Positions 1 to 8,415 of a stretch of 43,226 nt of DNA are shown piece after piece. The stretch spans positions 1-43,226 of the forward strand of contig JAFSBG010000114.1 in assembly GCA_017441945.1 (NCBI GenBank), given 5' to 3'. Source of the stretch: Clostridia bacterium. Its GTDB lineage: Bacteria > Bacillota > Clostridia > Oscillospirales > Butyricicoccaceae. A program made the translations under genes and the position numbers. A model generated the notes under the pieces. It made no database searches. It was not told the origin of the DNA and worked only from the letters and a program-made list of their open reading frames with translations. Each line of letters opens with the position of its first letter. Position 1 is the first letter of the stretch.

Positions 1-629
1 CTATGATCGACGTTGTTTACGAAGGCTATGCTCTCCCAGGCGAATCTCCATTCCCTAACATCATGCCTTTCTGGAAGTCCAACCCAGTTCCATACGATCT
101 CGAAAAGGCAAAGGCACTCCTTGCTGAAGCTGGCTACCCAGATGGTCTCGGCAGAACAGTTGAACTCGGCGTATCTTCCGACGAACGTAACAGAATGGCT
201 CAGATTTTCCAGGCTGACTGTGCAAAGATCGGTATCGACATCGAAATCGCTCTCATGGAATTCGGTACTCTCATGGAACACTGCGATGGTAATCATGACC
301 TCATCATGCTCGGCTGGGGCCATGCTACTAACCAGGATAGAACAATGAGAATGAACTTCCACTCCTCCACAATCGGTCCTAACGGTAACCGTTCATGGTG
401 CAACAACCCTGAAATCGACAGACTTATCGATGAAGGCGCAAGAGAAATGGATCAGGAAAAGCGCGAAGCTATCTACCACGAACTCCAGGATCTCATGGCT
501 GATGAAACACCTTGGATCCCAATCATGCAGCAGATTTCCGTTTACGGTATGAACAAGAACCTCGAAGGTATCGTATGGTACAAGCGTGGCGGCGGTTACT
601 ACACAAACGGTTACGTAGTAGAAGAATAA
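1..629 (+). CDS. peptide ABC transporter substrate-binding protein, family 5 (C-terminal part, copy 1 of 4)
   Basis: Only the last 208 or so codons are in the window; the reading frame is open to the left edge, so the gene starts upstream. The product is the C-terminal lobe of an extracellular dipeptide/oligopeptide-binding protein (SBP_bac_5 family), which would hand peptides to an ABC permease. The identification rests on near identity with the complete copy at 6073-7665: by eye about 20 substitutions in 208 residues, the same DLIMLGWGHA segment and the same WYKRGGGYY ending. The sequence after the stop codon, including a terminator, is also shared with that copy, so the duplication unit includes the 3' flank. 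No permease or ATPase gene follows. Ligand unknown. Confidence 0.93.
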   Translation, partial: MIDVVYEGYALPGESPFPNIMPFWKSNPVPYDLEKAKALLAEAGYPDGLGRTVELGVSSDERNRMAQIFQADCAKIGIDIEIALMEFGTLMEHCDGNHDLIMLGWGHATNQDRTMRMNFHSSTIGPNGNRSWCNNPEIDRLIDEGAREMDQEKREAIYHELQDLMADETPWIPIMQQISVYGMNKNLEGIVWYKRGGGYYTNGYVVEE

Positions 630-677
630 TTCACGTATTCTCTGACTAACCTAAAAATTAACTGAATAATCAGTTTA

Positions 678-706
678 AACCGGGTGCCTCGCGCACCCGG
701 TTTTTT
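678..706 (+). terminator. rho-independent terminator of SBP copy 1
   Basis: A 10-bp perfect stem (AACCGGGTGC / GCACCCGGTT) with a 5-nt loop runs into six T. An almost identical hairpin follows copy 2 at 7715-7746. Confidence 0.93.
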
Positions 707-728
707 ATGTAAAAATTTTTTGATTTCC

Positions 729-764
729 TGTCCCATTTCAGCACGCAGAATTGTCTTATATATA
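729..764 (+). promoter_or_regulatory. putative ECF-sigma-type promoter
   Basis: TGTCCCATTT at 729-738 and GTCTTATATATA at 753-764. The same two blocks with exactly the same spacing (18 nt between TGTCCC and GTCTTA) lie on the minus strand at 20607-20572 in front of another small exported protein. It does not match the sigma-A pattern used elsewhere in the window. Which sigma factor reads it is inference; two ECF-like sigma genes lie at 22664 and 24654. Confidence 0.55.
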
Positions 765-775
765 GAAAGACATTT

Positions 776-802
776 TGTAGGGGCGACCATTGGTCGTCCG
801 TA
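776..802 (+). repeat. REP-like palindrome beginning TGTAGGGG
   Basis: TGTAGGGGCGACCATTGGTC followed by GTCCG forms an imperfect hairpin with a GTAG tetranucleotide at its foot. It lies between the putative promoter at 729 and the gene at 823, so it would be in that transcript's 5' leader. Related copies are at 32513, 34556, 35393, 40987 and 42665. Confidence 0.6.
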
Positions 803-822
803 AATCAAGAAAGGACACCATC

Positions 823-1227
823 ATGAAACGAAAAATATTTGTTATAGCGTCAATATTGCTTGCGGCGGTTGTAATTTTCATACTGACCAACTTAAATCCG
901 CGTATTGTGCCGCAGAAAAAGACATATCCCGAAGGAACGCAGACGATAACGGCAATATGGAAAGGTATTACCCTGTTTGGTCACAGCACAGGCTATCCTT
1001 TTACATTGGAAAAGCTTGAAAACGGCGAGTGGAATGAAGTGACGGAAAAAGAGGGCGTAATGTTCCATCTTCCGGCATTCACTCTTTTCCACGGCAAAAA
1101 ATTCGACTATAATATAAGTATATACACCGACAATATAACCGCAGGGCAGTACCGTATCGTCACAAGCATGCGCAACGATAAAACCGGCGAAAATATCTCT
1201 ATGTACTGCGAATTTGAAGTAAAGTAA
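823..1227 (+). CDS. small membrane-anchored exported protein, possible Ig-like fold
   Basis: 134 residues. An N-terminal hydrophobic segment (about residues 4-23, after MKRK) acts as signal peptide or anchor; there is no lipobox. The rest is a compact, strand-rich domain with phrases such as YPFTLEKLENGEWNEV and a C-terminal CEFEV. This resembles the immunoglobulin-like domain often found alone in small exported Firmicutes proteins, where a line on residues left free is followed by FTLEK..NGKW; that is a family impression, not a proof. Start chosen at the ATG preceded by AAAGGA seven bases upstream; the upstream in-frame extension would translate a REP repeat. The gene stands alone under a putative ECF-type promoter (729-764). 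Function unknown. Confidence 0.8.
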   Translation: MKRKIFVIASILLAAVVIFILTNLNPRIVPQKKTYPEGTQTITAIWKGITLFGHSTGYPFTLEKLENGEWNEVTEKEGVMFHLPAFTLFHGKKFDYNISIYTDNITAGQYRIVTSMRNDKTGENISMYCEFEVK

Positions 1228-1239
1228 TTATTTCCCCTT

Positions 1240-1326
1240 TTGCCTCCCTTGTGTAAAGGGAGGGGGCGCCGTAAACGGCACTAGCTGCGCGTCGCCGCCG
1301 AATGGTGGTGGAGGGATTGTAAAAAG
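1240..1326. repeat. intergenic structured repeat (GCCGTAAACGGC family)
   Basis: A G-rich stretch, then GCCGTaaACGGC, CACTAGCTGCGCGTCGC and GCCGCC..GGTGGTGG. The same arrangement occurs at 4365-4435 and partly at 35321-35371. No ORF fits. The unit has short nested palindromes, typical of non-coding mobile or structured repeats. Confidence 0.6.
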
Positions 1327-1399
1327 TTTTCAAAACTTACATCGACCCGCGGCAGATGAAGGCATCCGCCCCTATAGTAAATCACAGAAAGGAGCTGCT

Positions 1400-1834
1400 A
1401 TGAAAAAATATCTTCTTCCGACAGCGGCGTTCATTATCGTACTGATAATATTCTTCCGTCCAGCGGGATTTGTCAATACAAAAGGTGACGGAAAGGTTGA
1501 CATTGCCTTTGAAACGGCACGAATAAATGCTTATTTTCACAATGTGCAGGGGGAAAGCTATTTTGCTGAAAACAAAATAGCTGTTCCTGACGGAATAGTA
1601 GAAGTGATAAAAAATCTGAAGCCTGTCCGCTATGTTGAGTCGATGGGACTTGGGGATTATTATAAAATACACCTTGATGATGGTGAAAACTGCTTTGAAG
1701 TCATGTTTTACATAAACGAGGGCGGAATAAATGAAACTGCCGCAGTTAGAAAAGTCAACGAAAGCTTAAGTGTCGAATGGGTATGGGAATGTAAAATTGC
1801 AGATGTGGAGAAAGTGAACGAGATATTAAACTAA
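1400..1834 (+). CDS. hypothetical membrane-anchored exported protein
   Basis: 144 residues. MKKYLLPTAAFIIVLIIFF is a signal-anchor helix (about residues 4-19), followed by an outside domain of about 120 residues with alternating charged and aromatic residues (for example YYKIHLDDGENCFEVMFYI) ending in short helices. No lipobox, no recognised domain. The start is supported by AAAGGAG at 1387-1393. It is followed at once by a terminator hairpin that it shares with the convergent gene at 1880-3571, and preceded by a repeat. It may belong with the other small exported proteins of the window (823, 20549), but no copy of their promoter motif is seen here. Confidence 0.75.
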   Translation: MKKYLLPTAAFIIVLIIFFRPAGFVNTKGDGKVDIAFETARINAYFHNVQGESYFAENKIAVPDGIVEVIKNLKPVRYVESMGLGDYYKIHLDDGENCFEVMFYINEGGINETAAVRKVNESLSVEWVWECKIADVEKVNEILN

Positions 1835-1864
1835 AAAAGACCACCCGTACGGATGGTCTTTTTG
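1834..1864. terminator. bidirectional terminator between convergent genes
   Basis: AAAAAGACCA..TGGTCTTTTT with one internal mismatch; an A-tract on one side and a T-tract on the other let it serve the plus gene ending at 1834 and the minus gene ending at 1880. Confidence 0.85.
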
Positions 1865-1879
1865 TTATATATGTATATC

Positions 1880-3571
1880 TTATTCGATAACGATGCCGCA
1901 AGGGTGAACAGGTCTTTCGTCAAAGACAAGGTCTGTTGTGACGGAAGAATAAAGACCGTAGCCGCCTGCGAGGTTGTAGCAGTCATAGCCATACTGTTCG
2001 AGCATTCTTGCTGCAACATAGCTGCGGAGACCGCTCTGGCAGATGAGGAATACAGGCTTACTCTTGTCAACCATTGGAATGGAAAGACGGAGTTCATCAA
2101 CAGGAATGTGGATAGCGCCTTCGATTGTGCCCTTTTCGTTTTCAGCAACAGTACGAACGTCGAGGAATGTCACCTTATCCTTTGGAATGGATGGAACATC
2201 GTGCCAGTGATACTGTTTTACAAGACCATCCATAATGTTTTCAGCCATGAAGCCTGCCATGTTTACAGGGTCCTTAGCGGAGGAGAATGGTGGTGCGTAG
2301 CAGAGTTCGAGCTCAGCGAGGTCACTTACTGTCATGCCTGCGCGGATAGCTGTTGCAATAACGTCACAGCGCTTGTCAATGCCTTCAAAGCCCACAACCT
2401 GTGCGCCGAGAACCTTGCCGTTTTCGCTGTTGAAAATAAGCTTTACGCGGATGTTGCCTGCGCCAGGATAGTAACCTGCATGGCCGCCGCCGAATGTGTA
2501 AACCTTTTCATAAGGAATGCCTGCAGCCTGAGCGACAGTTTCGTTGATACCTGTTGTAGCAACTGTCATATCGAGGATCTTGAGAACAGCGGAGCCCTGT
2601 GTGCCCTTATATGTTTCGTCCATACCGCAGATGTTAGCTGCAGCGATTCTGCCCTGCTTGTTTGCAGGACCTGCAAGCGGTGTGAAGCCCTTTTCCTTAG
2701 TTACAAAGTTTGTGATTTCGATAGCGTCACCAACTGCGTAGATGTTTTCATCGCTTGTGAGCATATGATCGTTAACAACGATAGAGCCGCGCTTGTTAAC
2801 TTCAAGACCGGCCGCAGCAGCGAGCTTGGAGTCTGGGCGAACGCCGACAGACATGATAACCATATCTGCGACAACAGGACCCTTGTCTGTGTTTACGCAG
2901 ATGGAGTTTTCGAGAGCCTCGAAGCCTTCAACCTTTGTCTTGAGCATGAGGGACATATTGTTCTTCTGAACATAATGGTGAACATCGCAAGCCATATCGT
3001 AGTCGAGCGGAGCGATGAGATGATCCTGCATTTCGATGATTGTGACCATAAGACCTGCGTTGCGGAGGTTTTCGGCCATTTCAACACCGATGTAGCCGCC
3101 GCCTACAACAACTGCGGAGAGAGGGAAGTTGTTGTCGATAAAGTCCTTGATCTTATATGTATCAGGAATGTTGCGGAGTGTGAAAATTCTTTCGTTGTCG
3201 ATGCCAGGGAGAGGAGGGCGGATTGGGTCTGCGCCTGGGGAGAGGATAAGCTTATCGTAGCTTTCTTCAAATTCCTCGCCTGTCTTGACATTCTTTACGA
3301 GAACAGTCTTTGCTTCTCTGTTGATGCCGATAACTTCGTTGAATGTGCGTACATCAATGTTGAATCTGTTCTTGAAGCTCTGTGGTGTCTGAAGTGTGAG
3401 AGACTTCTTGTTTGTGATTTCGCCGCCGATATAGTATGGCAGGCCGCAGTTTGCATAGGAGATGTATTCACCTCTTTCGAAGATGATTATCTCTGCGTGT
3501 TCGTCGAGTCTGCGGAGTCTTGCTGCTGCACTTGCGCCGCCAGCAACGCCGCCTACGATTACAACTTTCAT
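1880..3571 (-). CDS. CoA-disulfide reductase / NADH-dependent flavoprotein fused to a rhodanese domain
   Basis: 563 residues. The first 450 or so are a pyridine-nucleotide-disulfide oxidoreductase: FAD-binding GGVAGGASAAARLRR at residues 7-21, the single catalytic Cys42 in SYANCGLPYYIGG (the signature of the NADH oxidase/CoA-disulfide/persulfide reductase branch), an NADH-binding VVGGGYIGVEMAE, and the second FAD motif IYAVGDA. The last 100 or so are a rhodanese domain with active Cys511 in CQSGLRSY. Such fusions reduce CoA disulfide, persulfide or polysulfide with NAD(P)H in the cytoplasm and serve in thiol and oxygen stress; the precise substrate cannot be read from sequence. A tail Cys (558, HPCGIVIE) is an extra. 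GGAGGT precedes the start. Codon use is strongly biased as in the peptide-binding genes, suggesting high expression. A weak promoter candidate (TATAAT at 3623-3618) lies upstream. Confidence 0.93.
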   Translation of the reverse strand: MKVVIVGGVAGGASAAARLRRLDEHAEIIIFERGEYISYANCGLPYYIGGEITNKKSLTLQTPQSFKNRFNIDVRTFNEVIGINREAKTVLVKNVKTGEEFEESYDKLILSPGADPIRPPLPGIDNERIFTLRNIPDTYKIKDFIDNNFPLSAVVVGGGYIGVEMAENLRNAGLMVTIIEMQDHLIAPLDYDMACDVHHYVQKNNMSLMLKTKVEGFEALENSICVNTDKGPVVADMVIMSVGVRPDSKLAAAAGLEVNKRGSIVVNDHMLTSDENIYAVGDAIEITNFVTKEKGFTPLAGPANKQGRIAAANICGMDETYKGTQGSAVLKILDMTVATTGINETVAQAAGIPYEKVYTFGGGHAGYYPGAGNIRVKLIFNSENGKVLGAQVVGFEGIDKRCDVIATAIRAGMTVSDLAELELCYAPPFSSAKDPVNMAGFMAENIMDGLVKQYHWHDVPSIPKDKVTFLDVRTVAENEKGTIEGAIHIPVDELRLSIPMVDKSKPVFLICQSGLRSYVAARMLEQYGYDCYNLAGGYGLYSSVTTDLVFDERPVHPCGIVIE

Positions 3572-3662
3572 ATATTACCTCCATAGATTATTGATTACAA
3601 TTTACCTATAAATATATATTATATGTTTTTGCCAAACAAATCAATATTTTTTTACAAAATAT

Positions 3663-3691
3663 TTTACATATCGCTTATTATTTGTTATAAT
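3663..3691 (+). promoter_or_regulatory. sigma-A promoter of the HD-domain gene
   Basis: TTTACA at 3663-3668, 17 bp, TATAAT at 3686-3691; the gene starts at 3726. Confidence 0.8.
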
Positions 3692-3725
3692 ATACCCATT
3701 AAGAAAAATTATGGAGGGCGATATT

Positions 3726-4286
3726 ATGTCTTATATCCCAACAGTCGAACAGGCTAAAGAAATTCTCATGCAGTTTAACAAGGAACCATTCCACATTTCC
3801 CACGGTGAAATCGTGTCCGGTGTTCTCGGTGAAATCGCAAAGAAGCACGATCCTGAAAAGGTTGAATACTGGAAGGTAGTCGGTATGCTCCACGACATCG
3901 ACTATGAACTCTATCCAGACCAGCATTGTATCAAGAGCCAGGAAATGATGCGTGAGCTCGATATTGATGAAGGCATCATCAGAAGCACAGCAAGCCATTG
4001 CTTCGGTCTCCACGAAGGCTGTGACATCGAGCCGACACATATTATGGAAAAGTATCTCTTTGCAACAGATGAACTTACAGGCCTTATCGGTGCAGCGGCT
4101 CGTATGAGACCAAGTAAGTCCTGCCAGGATATGGAGCTCAAGAGCGTTATGAAGAAGTTCAAGACTCCTGCTTTTGCCGCAGGCTGCTCCCGTGATGTTA
4201 TCACAAAGGGCGCTGAAATGCTTGGCATCACAGTAGACGAGCTCTGCCAGATCACTCTCGATGCAATGAAGGCATTGGGCTTGTAA
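3726..4286 (+). CDS. HD-domain phosphohydrolase-like protein
   Basis: 186 residues, a cytoplasmic HD-superfamily protein. Candidate metal ligands are visible: His26, the His56-Asp57 pair in GMLHDIDYEL, a His in TASHCFG, and an Asp in FATDELTGL. HD proteins of this size, with the ending TKGAEMLGI..DEL, are common in Clostridia and are usually annotated only as hydrolases; substrate unknown (a nucleotide or phosphoester is the family norm). The start is the ATG with GGAGG at 3713-3717. The gene has its own sigma-A promoter, and only a weak hairpin overlaps its end. Codon bias indicates good expression. Confidence 0.88.
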   Translation: MSYIPTVEQAKEILMQFNKEPFHISHGEIVSGVLGEIAKKHDPEKVEYWKVVGMLHDIDYELYPDQHCIKSQEMMRELDIDEGIIRSTASHCFGLHEGCDIEPTHIMEKYLFATDELTGLIGAAARMRPSKSCQDMELKSVMKKFKTPAFAAGCSRDVITKGAEMLGITVDELCQITLDAMKALGL

Positions 4287-4317
4287 TTTAGCTACAATTT
4301 TTATGCCTCACCTTGTT

Positions 4318-4435
4318 TTTTACCCCAGACAGCAGGCTGCCAGGGGACCCCGTTATCGGGGAGGGGGTGCCGTAAACGGCACTAGCTTCGCGTCGCCACC
4401 GAATGGTGGTGGAGGGGTGTAGCTGTGTAACAGCG
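4318..4435. repeat. composite intergenic repeat
   Basis: Two repeat modules in a row: CCCCAGACAGCAGGCTGCCA..GGGGACCCC (a variant is at 36637-36664) and the GCCGTAAACGGCACTAGCTTC module (also at 1268 and, in part, 35340), ending in GTGTAGCTGTGTAACAGCG, which recurs as GTGTAGCCGTGTAACGGCG at 20034. No gene fits here. Confidence 0.6.
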
Positions 4436-4490
4436 TCTATTATATCCTGTATAAATATAAAGTAAAGTTAAAAGAGGTGTTATATAGCAA

Positions 4491-5735
4491 ATGAACGAAC
4501 ATCTTGAAAAAAACTATAAACTCAACATAACAGGCAGCCTTATGGGCGCCTTTGTTGTGGCGGTGGCAAACTATCTTGCCACATATCTCAAAGCTCTGGG
4601 CGGCGGCGATTACCATTTCGCTATGCTGAGTGCAATGCCGTCTATTGTGGCGGTTATCGCCCTTATTCCGGGCGCTGTCATTATTGACAGTACGAAAAAC
4701 AAGCTTAAAACCACCCTGCTCATCTGCTTCGGCTCGCGAGCATTTTTCCTGCTTTACGCCATTGTGCCATTTTTGCCGAGGATTATTCAGCCTTTCTCGC
4801 TTGCCGCTCTCGTCGGTCTGAGAAACGCATTTGAATCGGTGTGGCAGATTGGCTATCAGTCGCTTATGGCTGATGTTTTCCCAAAAGACAAGCTCAACGA
4901 AGTCATTGGCAGACGAAACAAGTACAACAACATTCTCACAATCGGCGCGACTTTCATTTTAGGTACATATCTTACACTTTATGAAAAGCTTCCGATAACC
5001 GATGTGGGACTTTTCCAGATTCTTTTCATATTCACTCTCGCCATAGGCACATGGGAGATTTATCAGTACAGCCGATTTAAGTTTGAGTCTGCACCTCCTG
5101 TTGTGGGCGAAAGCTTCGGTAAAAGACTGATTACCGCCCTTAAAGAGGCGAAAAACTACCCTATGTACTGCCGTTACTGCGCAACTGTCATAGTTTTCTA
5201 TCTCGGCTGGCAGATGGCGTGGCCTCTCTATAATATGTATCAGCTCAATGTCCTCAACGCAAATGCGGCGTGGATAGGCTACTTCAATATAGCTTCCCAG
5301 ATTACACAGGTGCTGACCATGGGCTTATGGATAAAGCTGAGCAAGAAAATCGGCAGCAACTTCGTCCTTGCAATATGTATGTTCCTTATGGCGATTTCTC
5401 CTGTGGTATATGCGCTTTCGGGTACATTGTTCACATTGCTTCTTGCCCAGTTTGTCGTCGGCTCGGGCACAGGCGGCGTTATCTTCCTCGTTTTCAACGA
5501 GCTTATCTATGTTGCTCCTGAAAAGAACAGAACACTTTATATGTCGCTTTTCACCTGCCTTACACAGATTACAAGCTCCTTTATGCCGTTTGTCGGTACA
5601 TTCATCAAGCAGACATGGTCGATTTATGCGGCGCTCTATCTCAGCGCGGCTATAAGACTTATCGGCGCAGGCATCTTCCTCTGGGGATGTCAGGTCAATA
5701 AAAAGCTGATGGCAAAAGAGAAAGAAAATAATTAA
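4491..5735 (+). CDS. MFS transporter
   Basis: 414 residues, about 12 predicted membrane helices, no signal peptide: a major facilitator superfamily permease in the cytoplasmic membrane. Visible features are the N-terminal LMGAFVVAVANYLATYLKALGG helix region, a loop-2-like segment IIDSTKNKLK, and GLRNAFESVWQIGYQSLMADVFP, typical of the helix 4-5 region of drug/sugar MFS proteins. Substrate unknown. The start ATG is preceded by GAGG 13 bases upstream, longer than usual, but no better start lies in frame. It is monocistronic with a terminator 6 bases after the stop. A repeat cluster fills the space before it. Confidence 0.85.
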   Translation: MNEHLEKNYKLNITGSLMGAFVVAVANYLATYLKALGGGDYHFAMLSAMPSIVAVIALIPGAVIIDSTKNKLKTTLLICFGSRAFFLLYAIVPFLPRIIQPFSLAALVGLRNAFESVWQIGYQSLMADVFPKDKLNEVIGRRNKYNNILTIGATFILGTYLTLYEKLPITDVGLFQILFIFTLAIGTWEIYQYSRFKFESAPPVVGESFGKRLITALKEAKNYPMYCRYCATVIVFYLGWQMAWPLYNMYQLNVLNANAAWIGYFNIASQITQVLTMGLWIKLSKKIGSNFVLAICMFLMAISPVVYALSGTLFTLLLAQFVVGSGTGGVIFLVFNELIYVAPEKNRTLYMSLFTCLTQITSSFMPFVGTFIKQTWSIYAALYLSAAIRLIGAGIFLWGCQVNKKLMAKEKENN

Positions 5736-5740
5736 ACAAC

Positions 5741-5774
5741 AAAAAGGCTTCTCTGAAAAGGGAGGCCTTTTTTA
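5741..5774 (+). terminator. terminator of the MFS gene
   Basis: AAAAAGGCTTC..GGAGGCCTTTTTT hairpin directly after the stop codon. Confidence 0.85.
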
Positions 5775-5992
5775 TGCGCAAATGCCGTTTTACAGTACAC
5801 AAAATGGAGAAATATTGCATGATAACATAATCGAGTGACCGAAATATCGGATATATCTATAAAGCTTATAAATATGAGCAAAAAATTAAGAAAATGTGAA
5901 GATTTTCGTTAATTTTGCTGATTATTTGAAAAAAATATGGAAACCGCATAAAAAATAGCTGAAAAGTTTATTTTTTAACTATTAAAAAACTA

Positions 5993-6021
5993 TTGACATT
6001 TAACAATTTGAGGACTATAAT
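5993..6021 (+). promoter_or_regulatory. strong sigma-A promoter of SBP copy 2
   Basis: TTGACA at 5993-5998, 17 bp, TATAAT at 6016-6021, both perfect. The leader has a short GCGG-GAAAA-CCGC hairpin (6033-6045) before the ribosome site. The 218 bases between the preceding terminator and this promoter are AT-rich with no ORF. Confidence 0.93.
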
Positions 6022-6072
6022 TCTTAACAAATAGCGGGAAAACCGCAAAAAAATTATAGAGAGGTAAAATGT

Positions 6073-7665
6073 ATGAAGAGATTTATTTCTTTGATGCTCG
6101 CACTCGTAATGATGTTTGCTATGCTCGCAGGCTGTGCTAAGGAAGAAACACCTACAACAGCTGCTCCAGCAGGCGACACAACAACAGCTGCTGGTACTGA
6201 CACAACTCAGTCCACAGAAGGTAAGAAGATCCGTACAGACCTTGTTATCTGTCAGATGGCTGACGTTGTAACACTCGACCCACCAGAATCCACAGACTCC
6301 TACTCCAACACAGTTATCAACTTGGTATTCGATACTCTTATCGACCTTGATGCAGACTCCCAGTACATTCCTGGTCTTGCAGAATCCTGGGAAGTAAGTG
6401 AAGATGGTATGGAAATCGTTTTCAAGATCCGTGAAAACGTTAAGTTCCACAACGGCGAAATTCTTAAGCCATCCGACGTTAAGTTCTCCTTCGACCGCGC
6501 AAAGGATGAAATCGCTCAGTCCAAGGCAATGTTCGTTTCTGTTGAAGAAATTCTTTGTGATAACGATGCAATGACAGTTACACTCAAGATGAAGGAACCA
6601 TCTGCTGCTATCCTCACAAACCTTACAGAAGGTGCTTGCCATATCCAGAACGAAAAGTTCGCTAAGGAACATCCAGAAGATCTCAACCAGGTAGCTTGTG
6701 GTACAGGTCCAATGGTTCTTGACGAATGGAAGATCAACGACTACGTAATGCTTAAGCGCTTTGATGAACACTGGGCAGGTCAGCCTGTTGCAACATCCAT
6801 CAAGATCCGCGTTATCCCAGAACCAACATCCCGTACAATCGCTCTCGAAGCTGGTGAAATTGACTGGCTCGCAGGTGTTAACTCCATCGACATCGCTCGA
6901 GTAATGGAAAACGAAAACCTCAAGACAATGGAAGTTCCTGGCTCCTCCATCGTTTATATCGCTCCTAACCAGAACAGAGAACCTTGGAACAATAAGCTCG
7001 TTCGTCAGGCTCTCCACCATGCAGCTGACAAGGCAACTATGATCGAAGTTGTTTACGAAGGCTATGCTCTCCCAGGCGAATCCCCATTCCCTAACATCAT
7101 GCCTTTCTGGAAGTCCAACCCAGTTGAATTTAACCTCGAAAAGGCAAAGGCTCTCCTTGCTGAAGCTGGCTACCCAGACGGTCTCGGCAGAGAAATCGAA
7201 CTCGGTGTATCTTCCGACGAACGTAACAGAATGGCTCAGATTCTCCAGTCTGACTGCGCAAAGATCGGTATCGACATCAAGATCGAACTTATGGAATTCG
7301 GCGCACTCATGGAACACTGCGATGGTAACCACGACCTCATCATGCTCGGCTGGGGCCATGCTACTAACCAGGACAGAACAATGAGAATGAACTTCCACTC
7401 CTCCACAATCGGTGCTAACGGTAACCGTGCATGGTGCAACAACCCTGAAATCGACAGACTTATCGATGAAGGTGCAGTTGAAATGGATCAGGAAAAGCGC
7501 GAAGCTATTTACCACGAACTCCAGGATCTCATGGCTGATGAAACACCTTGGATCCCACTCCTCCAGCAGATCACAGTTTACGGCATGAACAAGAACCTCG
7601 AAGGTATCGAATGGTACAAGCGTGGCGGCGGTTACTATGCTAATGGTTACGTTATCGAAGAATAA
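6073..7665 (+). CDS. peptide ABC transporter substrate-binding lipoprotein, family 5 (copy 2 of 4)
   Basis: 530 residues, the usual length for dipeptide/oligopeptide-binding proteins (SBP_bac_5). A lipoprotein signal peptide ends in LAGC with Cys21, so the protein is tethered to the outer face of the membrane; a Thr/Ala-rich linker (TTAAPAGDTTTAAG) follows. Further hallmarks are FKIRENVKFHNGE, KPSDVKFSFDRA and VRQALHHAADK. Its job is to capture peptides outside the cell for an ABC permease that is not encoded here. AGAGAGG precedes the ATG. The gene has its own promoter (5993) and terminator (7715). Codon use is extremely biased (Lys almost always AAG, Thr ACA, Pro CCA), as in very highly expressed genes. 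Closest relative in the window is copy 1; copies 3 and 4 are a more distant pair. Confidence 0.95.
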   Translation: MKRFISLMLALVMMFAMLAGCAKEETPTTAAPAGDTTTAAGTDTTQSTEGKKIRTDLVICQMADVVTLDPPESTDSYSNTVINLVFDTLIDLDADSQYIPGLAESWEVSEDGMEIVFKIRENVKFHNGEILKPSDVKFSFDRAKDEIAQSKAMFVSVEEILCDNDAMTVTLKMKEPSAAILTNLTEGACHIQNEKFAKEHPEDLNQVACGTGPMVLDEWKINDYVMLKRFDEHWAGQPVATSIKIRVIPEPTSRTIALEAGEIDWLAGVNSIDIARVMENENLKTMEVPGSSIVYIAPNQNREPWNNKLVRQALHHAADKATMIEVVYEGYALPGESPFPNIMPFWKSNPVEFNLEKAKALLAEAGYPDGLGREIELGVSSDERNRMAQILQSDCAKIGIDIKIELMEFGALMEHCDGNHDLIMLGWGHATNQDRTMRMNFHSSTIGANGNRAWCNNPEIDRLIDEGAVEMDQEKREAIYHELQDLMADETPWIPLLQQITVYGMNKNLEGIEWYKRGGGYYANGYVIEE

Positions 7666-7714
7666 TTCACGTATTCTCTGACTAACCTGAAAATTAACTG
7701 AATAATCAGTTCCG

Positions 7715-7746
7715 AACCGGGTGCCTTGTGCACCCGGTTTTTTCGT
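7715..7746 (+). terminator. terminator of SBP copy 2
   Basis: AACCGGGTGC / GCACCCGGTT stem with a CTTGT loop and a T-run; same stem as after copy 1. Confidence 0.93.
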
Positions 7747-8283
7747 GTACATATATAATATAGTAAGGCGAAAGCAAATGTTAAGGAAAGATTAGGCGTA
7801 TGGGCCGTTTTTAAGGCCTGTACGCCATTTTTATGTCTTTTGCGGGAAGTTAGCGGGGCAGAAGACAGAATGGCTTATATGGCTTTATATTGCAGAAAAG
7901 ATATGCAATGTGCATAAAAAATAATTTCATGTAAATTCTTATTTTCGTTGTACTGCATAAAGGACACCTGAAAAATAAACCGGGAAATTCAGAGCACATA
8001 AGAAATTTTGCAAAAATTTAAATATTAATAAAATATTAAGACTAAAATATAATATTTTTTAGGAAAAAATTCTTGAAAAATTCTTGCAAATTTAAAAAAT
8101 CGAACATTTTATATAATATTATATAATGTATTCGGAAGGAAAAGAATTCAGACAGAAAATCTGTTAAAAATAGATTGTAAAAATTGCACAATAAAATTGA
8201 AATAAAACTATGCTTTATGCATATGACATACAAAAAAGTTTGGAAAAAAGTTGAAAAATCTTAAATAAATGTTAAAAATCCCA
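7747..8283. other. AT-rich non-coding region upstream of SBP copy 3
   Basis: No convincing gene. It holds a second terminator-like hairpin at about 7795-7831 (GGCGTA..GGGCC / GGCCT..TACGCC then ATTTTT). Its left part (TATAATATAGTAAGGCGAAA and on) resembles 10135-10190 after copy 3, so this flank was duplicated along with the genes. The rest is very AT-rich up to the promoter. Confidence 0.6.
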
Positions 8284-8312
8284 TTGACAAACCGACACCT
8301 CTAAGTTATAAT
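8284..8312 (+). promoter_or_regulatory. strong sigma-A promoter of SBP copy 3
   Basis: TTGACA at 8284-8289, 17 bp, TATAAT at 8307-8312. Confidence 0.93.
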
Positions 8313-8319
8313 ACTGTCA

Positions 8320-8406
8320 TGCACAAGACAAGAATGTAATTTTTATGTGTACGAAAATCCACACGCAAAGATGAAGTATTCAGAAAAGTGCAAAATAAAG
8401 AAAGGA
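8320..8406 (+). promoter_or_regulatory. conserved 5' leader of SBP copy 3
   Basis: The leader keeps several blocks in common with that of copy 4: TGCAC at 8320-8324 that can pair with GTGCA at 8388-8392, a GTGT/ACAC hairpin at 8347-8364 whose loop differs between copies, ACGCAAAGATGAA, and AAAATAAAGAAAGGA carrying the ribosome site. The conservation of leader blocks between the copies suggests a role, but recent duplication could explain it too. Confidence 0.4.
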
Positions 8407-8415
8407 AATAAAAAC

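Noticed and set aside
1853-3586. 577-codon open frame on the plus strand opposite the CoA-disulfide reductase
   Set aside because: It mirrors the real gene. The strong codon bias of the sense gene avoids triplets that would be stops in the opposite strand. The deduced protein is Cys/Val-rich nonsense without a ribosome site.
8042-8233. 63-codon minus-strand frame in the AT-rich space
   Set aside because: Low-complexity Phe/Ile/Leu composition expected from AT-rich DNA, no ribosome site.
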